From assembly GCF_000247695.1 (NCBI RefSeq), contig NW_004624781.1, forward strand, positions 5,833,785 to 5,897,784: a stretch of 64,000 bases of DNA, given 5' to 3'. The notes beneath the pieces were generated by a model. It saw nothing but the letters and a program-made list of their open reading frames with translations, made no database searches and was not told where the DNA came from. This DNA is from Heterocephalus glaber. Lineage: Eukaryota; Chordata; Mammalia; Rodentia; Bathyergidae. Positions 22,345-34,705 of the stretch are shown in pieces. The translations under genes were made by a program, and so were the position numbers. Within the stretch, counting starts at the first letter, position 1, and each line of letters opens with the position of its first letter.

Positions 22345-24290
22345 GGATTTGGACTGCACCTTCCAGGCATCAAGATGTCATCAGGGAGAAAGGCTTTCCC
22401 TTTTCTGGAAACGCCTTTTGCTTCCAGAGTGACTAATATTTATCACTGGTGCACACAGTGGCCACTTTTCCCGGCCACAGTGATAGCCGCAGGTTGCCCT
22501 GCCCAAGCCCAGCCATACTCTGGCATTCCATGGGCCTGAATCATCCTGCTGGCTTCCCGGAGGGCCTCTCTTCCCCCGGAGTCAGTCACTGGCTACAGGT
22601 CAAGGTCCCTGCAGAGGGCACGAGGGCCAGCAGGTGCAAGCTGACCTTGTCTCCAGCAGAGGACGTCTCACCTGGCACCCCAGGATCCCTCCAGCCCTGG
22701 GCAGCGCTCGAAGGGGAAGTGGGCAGCTGTCCTGCAGGGGACCAGAGCTGGGCCCAGGACACAGACAAAGGTGCCTGGGGGGTACTGGGAGCTTCTCTGG
22801 GGAGATCCCAGGGCTTGACAGAAATGGCTGCATTCATGTTACTCAGTTTCCAGTGAAGGGAAGGTGGGGTGGGGAAAGCCCTTGGAGGAAGTTCTTTCTT
22901 GTGTGACAATGGCCATCGAGGAAACTAGATAACAACATAGCACAGAACACAGCCATCCAGTATAAACTTGGCCACTCAAGAGAAGCCCCTTGCCAAAACC
23001 ATCTGCCCTCAGCCACCTGCCCCGACAGACTAATAGGAAATCAGCTGGAGAAAGAACACCGCATGCCCTGAGTAGAACTGCTTGTCACTGGTGTGACCAG
23101 AACAAATCATGCCCCTCTGACCCCGGAACAGAGGAAACGGGGCCTCACTCCTTTCCCACCACGATAGTCCTGACTCAGGCCTGAGAGGTCGGGTCCACAG
23201 TCCAGGAGGAAGGGAATGCAAAAGGCTGCTTCCAAGGTGCCCTTTCTTCCTGAAGCCCATCTTTTATAATCAGAGGCACTGATGAGCATTTCTTTTTCTT
23301 TTTTGGTGATATTAACGATGGTAACCAGGGTCCCCGAGCCCAAGCCCAGCCTGGATTACAATTCTAGCCCACCAAACTGCTGCTGACCATGACTGTCTAC
23401 ACTGGCGAGAACACTCTCACGCATTTATTCATCAAACTGTAGACAGACAGACAGAGAAGTACCCATGTCCTGCCCACCCTGGAAAACCCTCTGGCCATCA
23501 ACACTGGGGTGGGGTGAAAGTACTGTAATCCGATCTTATCTACCTTCCTGCCTTTGAACCCGGCCACAGCAAAAACCAGCACATTTTAAAGCAGGCCCCA
23601 CTACCCTCTCCTGAGCCTCGGGCCCCTTTCCTTCCTCCTGGCTTCCTGTCTCCCTCCTGCCCAGTCACCTCCGACACCCTTCTGCGTCAACACCTCCACT
23701 GATGGTGACACAGCTCGGCAGTTGGTCAGTCGGTCAGTCAGTCGGTCCCTATATCCCAACAGCCGGGACACAGAAAAAGAGGTTGGCAGTGGCCGCTCCT
23801 AAGGGCCTCCTGCAGCAATGTCCAAGGGCCACAGCAGGAGCTGGGGGAGGGGGAGGAGCCCGTCTACACCCAAGCCCTGCTCCCTGCTGAGCTGGGGCCC
23901 AGGAAAAGTCCACACTCGCCGTCAGTCTGCTCCACACCAGAGGGTGAAGGGAGCTCAGGGGTCCCAGACCCCAGGCTGGCAGCACAGCCCAGCTCTACCC
24001 CATGGCTCACAGCTGCACAGCAGACTCCTTCCCACCCCGAGCCCTTGGCAGATCAGCCCAGTTCAGTGTGACACAAGGCCACCTCAAGGAGGCCTCAGGC
24101 CTGTATGAAGCCACAGGGAACAGGTTCAAGTGTGCAGGTTTGGTCGCACCTTGGCTGTCCTCTCCCCCTGGGGCACAGGAGGCAGCAGGGAGGAGTCCAA
24201 AGCAGACCTAAGACGAGGCTCCCTCACAAAGGAAGCTGATGATCAGATCTGGGTGGATGAATGACACCGGGACAAGCTACCCTCATGGGA
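22345..24290. other. Unique intronic sequence
   Basis: No gene or clear transposon was seen. It includes three AGAC Smad-box repeats at 23441-23452 and an AP-1 word at 23171-23177. Confidence 0.4.
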
Positions 24291-24299
24291 AAGGCCCAA

Positions 24300-25860
24300 G
24301 TTCATGCAGTCAAAAATATTTACCAAGCTGCTGCATGCCAGAGCCAGGAAGTGATTCAGTAGACATTCAGAGAAGGGACAGGGTGTGCGGAGCCGGGGGA
24401 GTCAAGGTACCGGAGGTGGGGTGGAAGAGGGTCTGGAAGTCAAACAGGTACAGAGGGGCCTGGGAGGTATCCCGGGAACTCCAAGGGGATCCCGGATGAG
24501 GGAGAACTCAGATGGGCCTCGTGTAGGACAAAGGGACCATTCAAGGTGAACCAGCAGAGGGGTCAGTTCTGGAGAACTTTAAATACCAGACTAAGGGACC
24601 CTGGCTACAAGACTGACTGTCCACTTCCTCCCAATCCATCCCAGGTCACTCCTACTCCCAGCCACCAGGACCACCGAGAGGTTCAGAATTCCACCCTTAT
24701 GGGGTCTACCTTGGGCAGACCCCAAATTCCTACAGACAAATGAGACCTAGACCTTCCCAAATCCACCCACTGCTCAAGGGAGCTAGAAAACACACCTCGC
24801 AAAGAGCTGCATTTTGCACATTTTAAGTGGTTTTCACACATTTCTGAGCAAGGGCATGACTGCTGTGTGTAAGCATAACAGGTTTCAAAAGGGAAAAAGC
24901 TGTGGTTAAATCTGACTCATCGTACACTCGCTTTTTTCTCTTTCGGTGCACATTTATACACACGGCCCCCAATTCACACAGTGCAAGTCCTGTGACTGAT
25001 TTGACCAGTGGGCCTGGGGGGCAGCAGAATGCGTCACATGGACGCTCCTGGCTCTCAGGGTGATCGCCTTCCAGGTGACCCGGAAAACACAAACCGGGAA
25101 CTCCTGAGGGCAGGAACTGGGTTTCTACTCTCGCCGCCTCCAACAGTGCAGGTGCCTCCAGACCTTGCTGATTTGATGGCAGAATAAACAGTGGGGCATT
25201 CATTCTGAGCCCAGCTTCCCATGGCTGCTGTACCCCTGAGACGCAGGCAAACTCCTCCTGGACCAGCCTGGGCTGCATTCAATAAACCTGCAGGATCCCT
25301 TGCCACCCGCCCCCCTTAGGTTCCTCTGTATTTGGCATCTCCTAAAGACTCGATATACAGTTCATTCTGTACCAGCTCAGTCTCTTTGGATGGCATCACT
25401 GTCACGGCCAGCATTGTCATCGCCGTCTGGCCACCAGGACGGCACGCTAGAGCTGGTCTTGTAGGAGAAGGCAGGCAGAGGGCAGAGCTTCGGGGCTTGC
25501 AGAATTGGAAACCATCGCTGACACCCGGCCATTTCAACAGCTCGCTGACTCCTGTATATAAATGTTACTGCAAGTAGTTGTGGTTTCACTCACCCCGAGC
25601 TGGGGCAGGAGGTCTGAACATTGAGTGTGCACCAATTGTTCCTGGACAGTTCCCTAGTGTGTGTGTTTACACGTAATCCACTCCTTTCACCCAATACCCA
25701 AAGTGAGGGGCACGTGGGCCACTGGTTCTCCCAACACTCAGTGAAGGCACAAAACACCGGCGACCCTTCACAGTCTGGATGGAGCCAGCCATGTGAAAGA
25801 GCTCAACCTCCACTTTTTCCACTGTGATTTTTTTCCCAGTGGAGGCCAAAGGGGCTAGAA
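24300..25860. other. Mostly unique intronic sequence
   Basis: The first 250 bases (aaaatatttaccaagctgct, then aaggtaccggaggtggggtg) may be another copy of the ancient repeat seen at 21945. The rest has no recognisable feature apart from an AP-1 word at 24913-24919. Confidence 0.35.
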
Positions 25861-25864
25861 TGGA

Positions 25865-25955
25865 GATCTCAACTCTGGTACCTTGCTCTGTGGCCTCGGG
25901 CGAGTCTCTAGCCCTCTCTGAGCCTGTGGTTCCTCCTAAAGGTAGGGCCTCACTT
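25865..25955 (+). repeat. MIR fragment
   Basis: The order accttgctctgtggcctcgg, gcgagtctctagccctctct, gagcctgtggttcctcc matches the MIR core on the plus strand. Confidence 0.55.
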
Positions 25956-26094
25956 GGAAAGTCCCAGTGTGGCTTCAACCCCCATGGGCACATCAACAAC
26001 CCCTCCCTTTCCTTCCTCTCCCACTTGACACACACATCAGAAAGCAAGTTGGGGAGACGCACATCGGTAGAGGACCACACTTGCTTCTCGATGC

Positions 26095-26465
26095 ATGTTA
26101 TAATAAAGTACAGGTGGCGTATTAATCTGCCAGCGTGTCCACTTCAACATATACAATTCAGTCTTCAGCTCAGTCCCAGCGTCATCCAACCATGATCACC
26201 ATGTGGTTCCGGAACAGTCCATCACCCCTATAGGAACCCTTAAGCCCACAATGCAGTCACTCCCCACCCCTCCCTTCCCAACCCTGGCAACTGCTAATCT
26301 GCTTTCTCTCTATATAAATCTGTCTACCTTGGGTATTTCATATAGATGAATTGTACAATAATGGCTTTTTGTGTCTGGCTCCTTTTACACACAACATTTT
26401 CAAGGTTCGCCCATTGTATAGGATGGGTTTCATTTCTTGGCTGAAAAATACTCCACTGGAGAGCG
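26095..26465 (-). mobile_element. L1 LINE 3'-end fragment
   Basis: In reverse orientation the sequence follows an old L1 3' end: ccctggcaactgctaatctg, ttgggtatttcatatagatg, ttttgtgtctggctcctttt, aacattttcaaggttcgccc, ending near ctgaaaaatactccactgg. It is in the same orientation as SMAD3. Confidence 0.75.
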
Positions 26466-27130
26466 GAACGCTGGCCTGAATTAGTAACTCTGTCTTACGA
26501 AAACTTTGGTACTACTAATTATTAGTAATGATTAAACAAAATCATCTATGATGGAAGGTACGGACACAGGGAGAGGGCTCAATTAGCTTGTGACCACCAT
26601 CGTCATCATCAGCAATAAACTGTAGCGTGTCCCAGCCTGGCTGGGGAGTCACCAGCCCACAGGCCTGGCCAGGCACCAACTCCTGAGCAGATGGATCAGA
26701 ATACTCTGCCCGTTCTACGCATTCCTGAGGTTCTTTCCCAAGGAGTAAATCACCCTGGGGCAGTAACAGTCATAAGCTGGCAAAACAGGGGAACCCCTCT
26801 TTGAGCAATCCGGCCCCATGAAACCTCCCAAGACAGAGAATCCTTGGGGATGCGGTGTGATTCTCTATTGCAAAATGATTCACAACAGGGTTCCTTTCAG
26901 AGGTTTTCCCTCTAGTCCTAAAGCACTTCACTGAGCAGTGTTTCAGCCACAAACTTGCTCCACAGAACACTGTGTGATGCTCCAGTCCTGCTCTGGGTCT
27001 CGGGTCTGGGAGGGTGACAGACATGAGCAGCTGACATTGCCCTGCCCTCCATGCAATGAGCTGTCGACCTGGAGGTGAGTCCGGAGTCCTCATCCTGCTT
27101 CCCAGCCCTGTGACCTTGACACGAGTAGCC
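26466..27130. other. Unique intronic sequence
   Basis: No recognisable gene or repeat. A short AT-rich stretch lies at 26500-26560. Confidence 0.4.
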
Positions 27131-27325
27131 ACCCAGGCAAGTGGCGCACACCTGTAATCCCAGCACCCTGGGAGGCTGAGGCAGGAGGATCACAAATCCC
27201 AGCCCAGCCTGGGCAACTTAGCAATTTAGCAAGACCTTGTCTCAAATGAAAAATAAAGAGCTGTGGATGTAGCTCAGTGCAAAAGCCCCGGGTTTAATCC
27301 CCCACAGTTTACAAAAAAGAAAAGC
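27131..27325 (+). repeat. B1-dID composite SINE
   Basis: A plus-strand B1 (ggcaagtggcgcacacctgt ... gcaatttagcaagaccttgt) is linked through an A-rich spacer to a dID (agctgtggatgtagctcagt ... gggtttaatcccccacag). Confidence 0.85.
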
Positions 27326-28285
27326 AAAAGCACTTCTAAGAGCATCATTTTGCTCCTAGGAAATGCAGGAGTCACACGCCTATCTAAGGCTGGTATGAGA
27401 AGTGAAACACAGGGCCAAGATGGATATTGTCGTTGTGACTCACAAAACAAGCTCTCAGGACAGGGGCTCTGCCCACCATTTGGGGAAAAAGTCACATTTA
27501 TGAAGCGTTGCAAAACACAGTCTCACCCTTCAAGGGCTCCTTGCACTCTTCCCATTGGTCCCCTCACTGTCAGAGTCCAGCCTCCCATCTCACTGTCCCT
27601 TAGCTGGCCCCTCCCAGTGCAAGGGACCCTGGGCGCCCACTAGCACCTGCCTTCCGGGACCATGCAGGCCTCCCCTGCCAGAGCAATCCTCCCGCAGTGC
27701 TCCTGGCCGCTCCTCCCCAGCCAGAGAAGCTTGTTTTCTTTAATTACCTCACTGTGGCAGGAGAAAAACGCAGCCCCACCCTCCAAATGAGCAGCTCTGG
27801 GCCTCAAATGTCCTCTGTGGTTTGCTCCGTGCTGCCAAGTGTGCGCCAGGCAGCAGCGGGCCGAGGCTCGGAATGCTGGGCAGGAAGAGACCCCTCCCCA
27901 ACACAGGCCGTTCTTTCCGCAGCAGCTGACCATGGCCACAGGACCACAGCTGGCTGCGCCCCTTCCTGAGTCCCCGAAACCTGCCATTGTGGTCCCATGA
28001 GGGACTCCAACCCTGCTGGATTTGCTCTCCCTCCTCCCTCCCTCTCTCCATCCCTCCCTGCTTTCCTCTCTTCTCCCTTGTTTTTCAGCCCGCTCAGCTC
28101 ACGGGGCAGCTGGTGGTACTGAGTCCTGTCCTCTCCTCCCACAAATGAGCGACAGGCAACAGCAAACAAGAGCTAACAGAAACACTGAGGACCCGCCAGA
28201 GGTCTCCCCAGCTACAGGATTTTAGCTTACAAGGATTTCTACACAGACCACCTCGGATGGGCCCTGTCCTGTAAGGCAGCTCACC
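27326..28285. other. Unique intronic sequence
   Basis: A pyrimidine-rich run (ctccctcctccctccctctc) lies at 28028-28047. No gene was recognised. Confidence 0.4.
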
Positions 28286-28400
28286 CGCCATCACTCCATT
28301 TTACAGATAGAAACTGAGGCATAGTTTGGAAGTGACCCAAAGGTCACCTGACTGAAGGTGACACAGGGTGAGATAACAAAGACCCAGATCTTCAAACTCC
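28270..28400 (-). repeat. MIR fragment
   Basis: The reverse MIR core cattttacagatagaaactg, followed by gtgacccaaaggtcacctga, is visible. Confidence 0.55.
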
Positions 28401-28574
28401 AATGCTGCAATTTTTCTTTCACTGCAGTAGCTTCTAAAGCACAGCCCAAAAAGCTGCTTCCAAGTGAGGACAGAGACCCCTAGGTTTGTATCCATGGACT
28501 CTGAAGATGGGCCTTGAAGTTTGAGGGGTTCCCAGCACCTCTAGCAATTGTCCCTCCTGCCTCCTATCCATCAC

Positions 28575-28765
28575 CATCATGACCACCGCTGGCATTTATT
28601 CAGTACCACAGCCCTGACATTTAATCCTCATGACCCCAGGAAGTGGTGACATAACTCTCATTTTATAGATGAGGAAACTGAGGCTCCAGGAGGCTGGAAC
28701 AATCTGCCCAAGGAGAAAGAGCTAGTTAATGGGGAGATGTGATGCAGAGTTCAGCCTCCTCCTGG
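28575..28765 (-). repeat. MIR element
   Basis: A longer reverse MIR: atttattcagtaccacagcc, taatcctcatgaccccagga, ttttatagatgaggaaactg, then gagctagttaatggggagat. Confidence 0.75.
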
Positions 28766-28769
28766 CCCA

Positions 28770-30255
28770 CATTTAACCACCACGTTACAGGCAAGGGACT
28801 GAGCACCACCTGCTGAAGAAATGACCTGCCTGAGGCCAAGCCAGAGAGGCCATTCAAATGAGGGCCTCCTCAGCCTGTGCTGACTCAGAAGAGGGAAAAC
28901 ACAGGCGACCCCAAAGTACCTCCACCACGCATATGTGTGCAGCCTCCTCGGTTCCCCAACTATGCCCTCTCTTGACAGAGCCACTGTCACTCGGAACACC
29001 AAGATGCTCACTGCCTAAAGGTCACCTCTCGGCTCTGTGACCCAGAAGCCAGTGTGAGCACATCTGGGACTAGCAAAAGGTCTGCACTTGCAAGATCAGC
29101 TGAGATTCCCCCAGCTTCAGGAAGCTGTGCAGGGCTGGCCCCACGCTTTGGGGCCCAGCACACAATAAAAATGTGAAGCCTTCTGTGCACAAAGCAGGAC
29201 AAACTGCGATACAAAGCCTTTTCTGTTTTCTAACATCTCTCCCTTGCCCAGTCACACTCTTGCATTTGCTATTTACTATCATTCCAAGAACTAATACTTT
29301 AAATTATTACATGAATGTACCATTCACATTTATATTGTGTGATGCCCATTTTAAATGCAAATATAAGTGCATTTAGCTAGAAGGTGGGAATCACTGAAAT
29401 TGCACAGATTTTATTTTACAGCTTGGATGTGAACACGCACTTTGCGACCTACCCAAGACACCACATCGAGCTCACTCCACTCTTTCCCTTCGTGTCCGAG
29501 TAAGCACATGTTCTACCCATGCGCTCGGCCCTCCGCTCCCTGCTGGAGGGGGAGGTCCAGAGGGAGCCCATCTCTCCTTTGCATTTTAGCTCATCGTTTT
29601 CAGCCTGTGCGGTTGGCTGAGGCTGGGAAGTACCCCCAGTGAGTTTCTTGGAAGGCATCACCTTCTTTCTACATCTAAAGCAAGTTCTAATCCAAATGGA
29701 AAGTGCGGGACCCACCCCCTGGCCCACGCCTGCTCTGGCACAGTGGTAACATGGTGTCCAGCACTTGCTGGACTCGCTCAGCTCACAGACATTGAGGGTC
29801 CTACAGATCCTGTGCTCTGGGGCACTGGACATTAACAAGAGTCAGGATGGTGACAGCAGAGCACCAAACCTGGCACAGGGTCCCCAAGTGCAAAGCTGTG
29901 ACCACACACATTGGTTACCCATGAAGTGGCCACACGGGCATTGAGGACAGGCTCCAGGCACACCCTCTCGGCTGGCCTCTCTGTCTACAGCTGAGTTGGC
30001 TCAGGACCCCACCTTCGAGGGCCTGGGTTAGAGAAATGCTGGTGTCCAGGCTGAAAGGCAAAGAGGGCTGGGGTAAAATGTTGCCCCAACTCGGTGCCCC
30101 CTGGGCTCCCCAGGACAGCAGGGAGGTGGGAAATCGGGCATCCTTTGATCTTGTTATCGCCAAGGGAAGGGAGGAAGGGGCCACTCACCAGCTGTTAACC
30201 AGGCAACAAACAGGAGCGAAGTTTTGTACATGCAAAACTCAGTCTTACACCTCGA
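28770..30255. other. Unique intronic sequence
   Basis: No gene or clear repeat. An AP-1 word is at 28881-28887 and an AT-rich patch at 29265-29380. Confidence 0.4.
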
Positions 30256-30257
30256 GA

Positions 30258-30360
30258 GACACAGGTATTGTCACCTTCATTTTTCCCACTGGAGAAACTG
30301 AGGCTCAGAGGAACAATGCGACTTGCCCACGGCCTGCCCAGCTAGTGCAGGCTGACTTCT
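30258..30360 (-). repeat. MIR fragment
   Basis: The reverse core actggagaaactgaggctca followed by gcgacttgcccacggcctgc is recognisable. Confidence 0.6.
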
Positions 30361-30529
30361 CCATCCCTGTCGCTACCCACAGAGGCCCCTCACGTAGCCC
30401 TGCCCTCTGCCCAGGGGCTGGGGACTACAGCTGGGTGAAAACATAAGCTCAAGAAAGAAGAGACAACTCTGACCCCAACAAACCTGGCGAACCAAGTCAG
30501 TGTCCGTTACAACCTGCCAAATCATCTGA

Positions 30530-30780
30530 AGCTGGGTGTGGAGGTACATCTCTATAGTTCCGGCTACTTGGAAGGCTGAGGCAGGAAGATCATTTGAGCC
30601 CAATAGCTCAGGGCCAGTCTGCACAATATAGCAAGGCCCTGCCTCAAACAAAAACAAAACAACCCCAAAGCATCATGAGAGCCAAGGTTATAGCTCAGTG
30701 GAAGAGCCCTTGCCTAGCATGTGTAAGACCCCGGGTCCGAAACACACACACACACACACGCACACGCACACGCACATACT
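30530..30780 (+). repeat. B1-dID-like composite with a CA-repeat tail
   Basis: An old 7SL-derived monomer (gctgggtgtggaggtacatc ... caatatagcaaggccctgcc) is followed by an ID-like unit (ggttatagctcagtggaaga ... gaccccgggtccg). The tail is a (CA)n microsatellite with CG interruptions at 30742-30778. Confidence 0.75.
30742..30778. repeat. (CA)n microsatellite
   Basis: An alternating CA tract with three CG steps forms the tail of the SINE at 30530. Confidence 0.95.
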
Positions 30781-33700
30781 GTCTCTGGGACATGTTTTAC
30801 AGGTATGTGGCAGACTCCCTGCCAGAGTCAGTGCAGCCCTGCAAGTCTCCCCAGATAACTGTAAAGCATATCTCAGGTAATTACGCCCCTCCATGGTCGC
30901 TGGCTTCGTGAGAAGTAATGTGTATTTATTACGTTAAAAGCCCCAGCCCTGCCTCAGCACAGTTATTAGAGTCATTAGGACCTGCCCAAGCAAGCCCCGG
31001 GCTCCAGTTCTCCCTGCCACCCACCAGCCCACAGCCCCCCACAGCCCTCTCCTCGGGCCAGTAGTTCTGAGCAGAGCCCAGGCAGGGCTGCGTGCTGAGT
31101 CGGCCCTAGGAGAGGCCAGGGAAGCACCTCACCCTGCAGAGAGGCTGTGGGGGCAGTGCCTGCTGACCCCAGTGCAGGGAATGGTGAAGCTGGCACTCTT
31201 GTCCCAGGGCCTCACCTCCCGTCTTAATGTCTGTTCTGGTCACCATCCACACAGTGACTAAGTGTGGAGGTGACAACATGTTCTGACCTCACCAAGGCTT
31301 GGGCTGGCTTTGCTGGGCCCATGGACCCTTCAGGCTACCCACACAGGTGGCCTCGGGAGGTCCTGCCACCTGCTCCGAGGACACCCTCCTGCGTGGGAGA
31401 GATTGGTACACTATGAAGTCCAATGGAGGAAGCCCGTAAAGAGCCTAGGACCAGAAACCACACAACCTAAGTTGAATGCCTTACCCAAGACACCCCAAGG
31501 CTCCAATCCAAGCAGACACTTACCGGCCTTGCTGGGCGGTACATGGGCTGGGAGGTCCTCCCAGCAGTCGGGGAGGAAGCCACAGGCAGGGAGACAGGAC
31601 TGACTGGATGCGTCCATGTGCTGCAGATAACCAGCCTCCAACCAGCAACATCATACTCAAAAGTCATGCTGTATCACCAGCAGGCAGCAAGAGCGTCACC
31701 TGGTTTCTCTTTCGGGTCTCAGCAGGGGCCCTGCGGGTGGCTCTGAGGCAAGGCAGGCCTGTCTGCCCTCTGTTACTTCTCATCCAGGCAGACAGAAAGA
31801 AGGACATGGAGGCCGACTTGGTGACCCACCCCACTGACAGAGTAACCCCCTCTGTGCAAGGGGGCCTCACAGAGCTGGTGGGGAGCAGGTGTGCACCCAA
31901 GAGCTTTACATCCAGGGGACTGATCTGGTGTTTGGAGCAATTTTATGTCAAGGATTCCACCTGCCTTGCACAGTGGCCAGGGAAGTGACAGGAGGACATC
32001 TGACAGATGAGGCCAGAGCAGCTCAGAAACCTTAAATGACACACCTCCCAACACTGGGCAGCACAGGAAGCCAGGTAGCCTGGTTCTGAGACCTGGGTTC
32101 TTTCCCCTCTACCAGGTGACCAAGCACAAGTGACAAGACAGTGGAACCCGAGGGCCAGATCAGCACGGTTAACAAAATGTACGAACTCCCTATGAAGAAT
32201 GTAATCACTGCATACTGCAAACATGTACTAATAAAAATTAAAGTGGGGTGAGGAGGGGGACATCTGTCAATAGGAGGCCAACTCCAGTTCACCAATTCTC
32301 CTCCTCCAAGCTGCCCGGATCCTGCTAAGCGGTCACCATTGCCAGGCAGACCCTGCACATCAGGACTGCCCTGGGGACCAATTTCTTATGTCCCAGAGCC
32401 TGGCCACTACTGCCCCACTTCCTTTGGCAAAGCTCCAGGGGAAGCTTGGACACATACAGGACCTTGTACCTGTCACCTAGTTTATATCCTGGTCAGCTCA
32501 GGGTCTCATATTTTCAGCTGTTTAACAGAAGTACAACGATGACCCCAGGCAGCCACCTTGCCACCGCATGCTGCTCCACATAGATCCCCAGCCCTGGCAC
32601 CTCTGCACCCTACCTGCTGCACCAGCAGCCGTCACGAAGATGGCAAATGCAAGGGGTGTGGGGGACTCTACCTCAGCGCTTGGGACCCAAGAGGCCCAGG
32701 GTTGTGGGGAGAACTGTGGCTGCATTTCTATCAAGGGCACCAGGGATGCCAGTGCCACCAGGGGCCGCACTTTCAGAACTGCTGATTAATCAGTAAAAGC
32801 GATCAGCCAACAGTGGGTGGCTGGTGGACTGAGGCTGGTACGTGTGGTGGGTGAAGCAGCATGGGAATATTAGGAAAATCATACGAAAGCATGCAAAGTT
32901 GCTCCTTATAATATCAAGTTGCAGCATCAGGCTCTATGGTATACATACTGGTCCCGGCCCAGTTTGCCCTCTGACCCACTCCTGTCTCCTGGGCCCTGCT
33001 CTGTCTGCCCCAGAGCTGATCCCTGACTTCCTGGGGGACAGAGAGAGTGAGGCCAGCTTGCCGCCCCTTCTCCCTTGGTACTGAAGATGGCCCGTCTAAG
33101 AGCAGTGGCATCTCAAGCTCACGGTGACCCCCACCTTGGGTGCTGGGAACACTACCTTCCCCCTTTGTCCCTCAATTTAAAGGTGGCCGTGGCCTCCTGC
33201 AAAGCTCTGGGTCACCTTGTCTTCCCACATTTGGCTTCTCAGCTCCTTGATTGCCTGTGTGACCAAGGCCCCGTATTAAATTTTCTGGCTGGTAAATATT
33301 GATGTCCTTCCTGCTCTCCTGGTTAGACTCTGATGGATACGATCAGATTACAGCAATACAACATGCTTCTGCAAACAGATGTTATGGAGGACAATAATGG
33401 GGGAAGTAAGATGATGAAGCCTTCCCCCAGAAATGTTCGAATCAACCTGCTACCTACTGTCACTAATATAGACAACACAATGGAAGGGAAAGCAAAGGTG
33501 AATCCCTATGAGGAAAAGTCCAAGGAGCCATGACTCCATGATAACAGATCTAAGAAAACCAACCCTTGTATTTTCATTTCTGAAAACACCTTATTTTGGA
33601 GAAACCATGGCCACAGCCACAATGACACCAGCAGATCCCCACAAAAGTACCAGGTGGTTATCTGGGGGCGAGTGACTCACAGCTGAAGAGGTCACATCTC

Positions 33701-34585
33701 AGATCACTCTGGGTGCCCCGCCAACACCCCCACCTCCAGCCCCCTGTCACAGTGCAGGCAGGTCCCACCCGTCATGCCAAGCTCTGGCCTGGAGGCCACT
33801 GGGGCACAGGGGTGACGAATGAGGACATTCAAAGACCAAGAGGACTTTGGTCACCCAGGTACACCAGATGTCATGGGAATGATGCATGTGCCGGGGGAGC
33901 TGGGGGAAGGGGTTGGTATCTTCTTTTTCCACCATGTTGAAGCCTTTTCTCTCCCAAGGCACAATTAAAAGAAAGACTCCGTGACACTAGATGGTGACCA
34001 CAGTTAATAAGTTACAGCAGGTTCCAGCCAGGGACTCGGACCACCCAGAAGGAAAGTTCTCTCCACCCAGCTCAGGCTGATCAGAGGCAGAGGCGCTGGC
34101 TGCAGGCGAGACACAGGTTTCTGGCCTGCTAGAGCAATTTAGTGACAACACTGCATCCAACAGACCCAACCCATCCTGATTTGAGGCTCAGAGAAACAGC
34201 CGGGGTGCCAGGAAGAAACAAGTGCAATAGGAAGGAGCCGCGGGGGCTTCCAGGGAAACTGAGTCACTTTCCCCAACCAGCTCAGCTCCTGAACTGTGCC
34301 TGCCACCAATCACACCTGGAAACCAAGGCTCACTTCTGGCTCTGCACACAGAGCACCAGAAAGCACTTCCCGCTCCATCCCATTTCCCATCCTTTCTCTG
34401 CCCCAAGAAGCTGACATCACTCCTAACCCTTTCACCACTTGGTGCTAGCTGGCTTCACCCCCTAAAACAATGAACCGCCCCAGGGAAAGAGCTACACCCA
34501 CACTGTCAACTGAGGAGGAGACAGTGCCCAGATTTACACACAGCCCAAGCAAGCCACCACCACACCCAGGCCCACCATGTAGAAA
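30781..34585. other. Unique intronic sequence
   Basis: No gene was recognised. A possible reverse MIR (acagatgaggccagagcagc, then aaatgacacacctcccaac) lies at 31995-32080. A 66-codon open frame at 33333-33533 has no family resemblance that I can see. An AP-1 word is at 33673-33679. Confidence 0.4.
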
Positions 34586-34587
34586 CC

Positions 34588-34705
34588 TGGTGGTAACTCT
34601 GGTTTTGCCAAGAATCTACTGTGTGGTCTGGGACAAGTCATTTTACCCCTTAGGGCCTCAATTTCCCCATCTGTCAGTAACAGGGTTGCACAACCTGTCA
34701 AGTCA
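34588..34705 (+). repeat. MIR fragment
   Basis: A plus-strand MIR core: ctgtgtggtctgggacaagt, cattttaccccttagggcct, caatttccccatctgtcagt. Confidence 0.7.

Noticed and set aside
33333..33533. 66-residue frame with a more natural amino-acid mix
   Set aside because: It is not biased like the others, so I looked for a processed-gene fragment, but I recognise no family and see no poly(A) tail or duplication.
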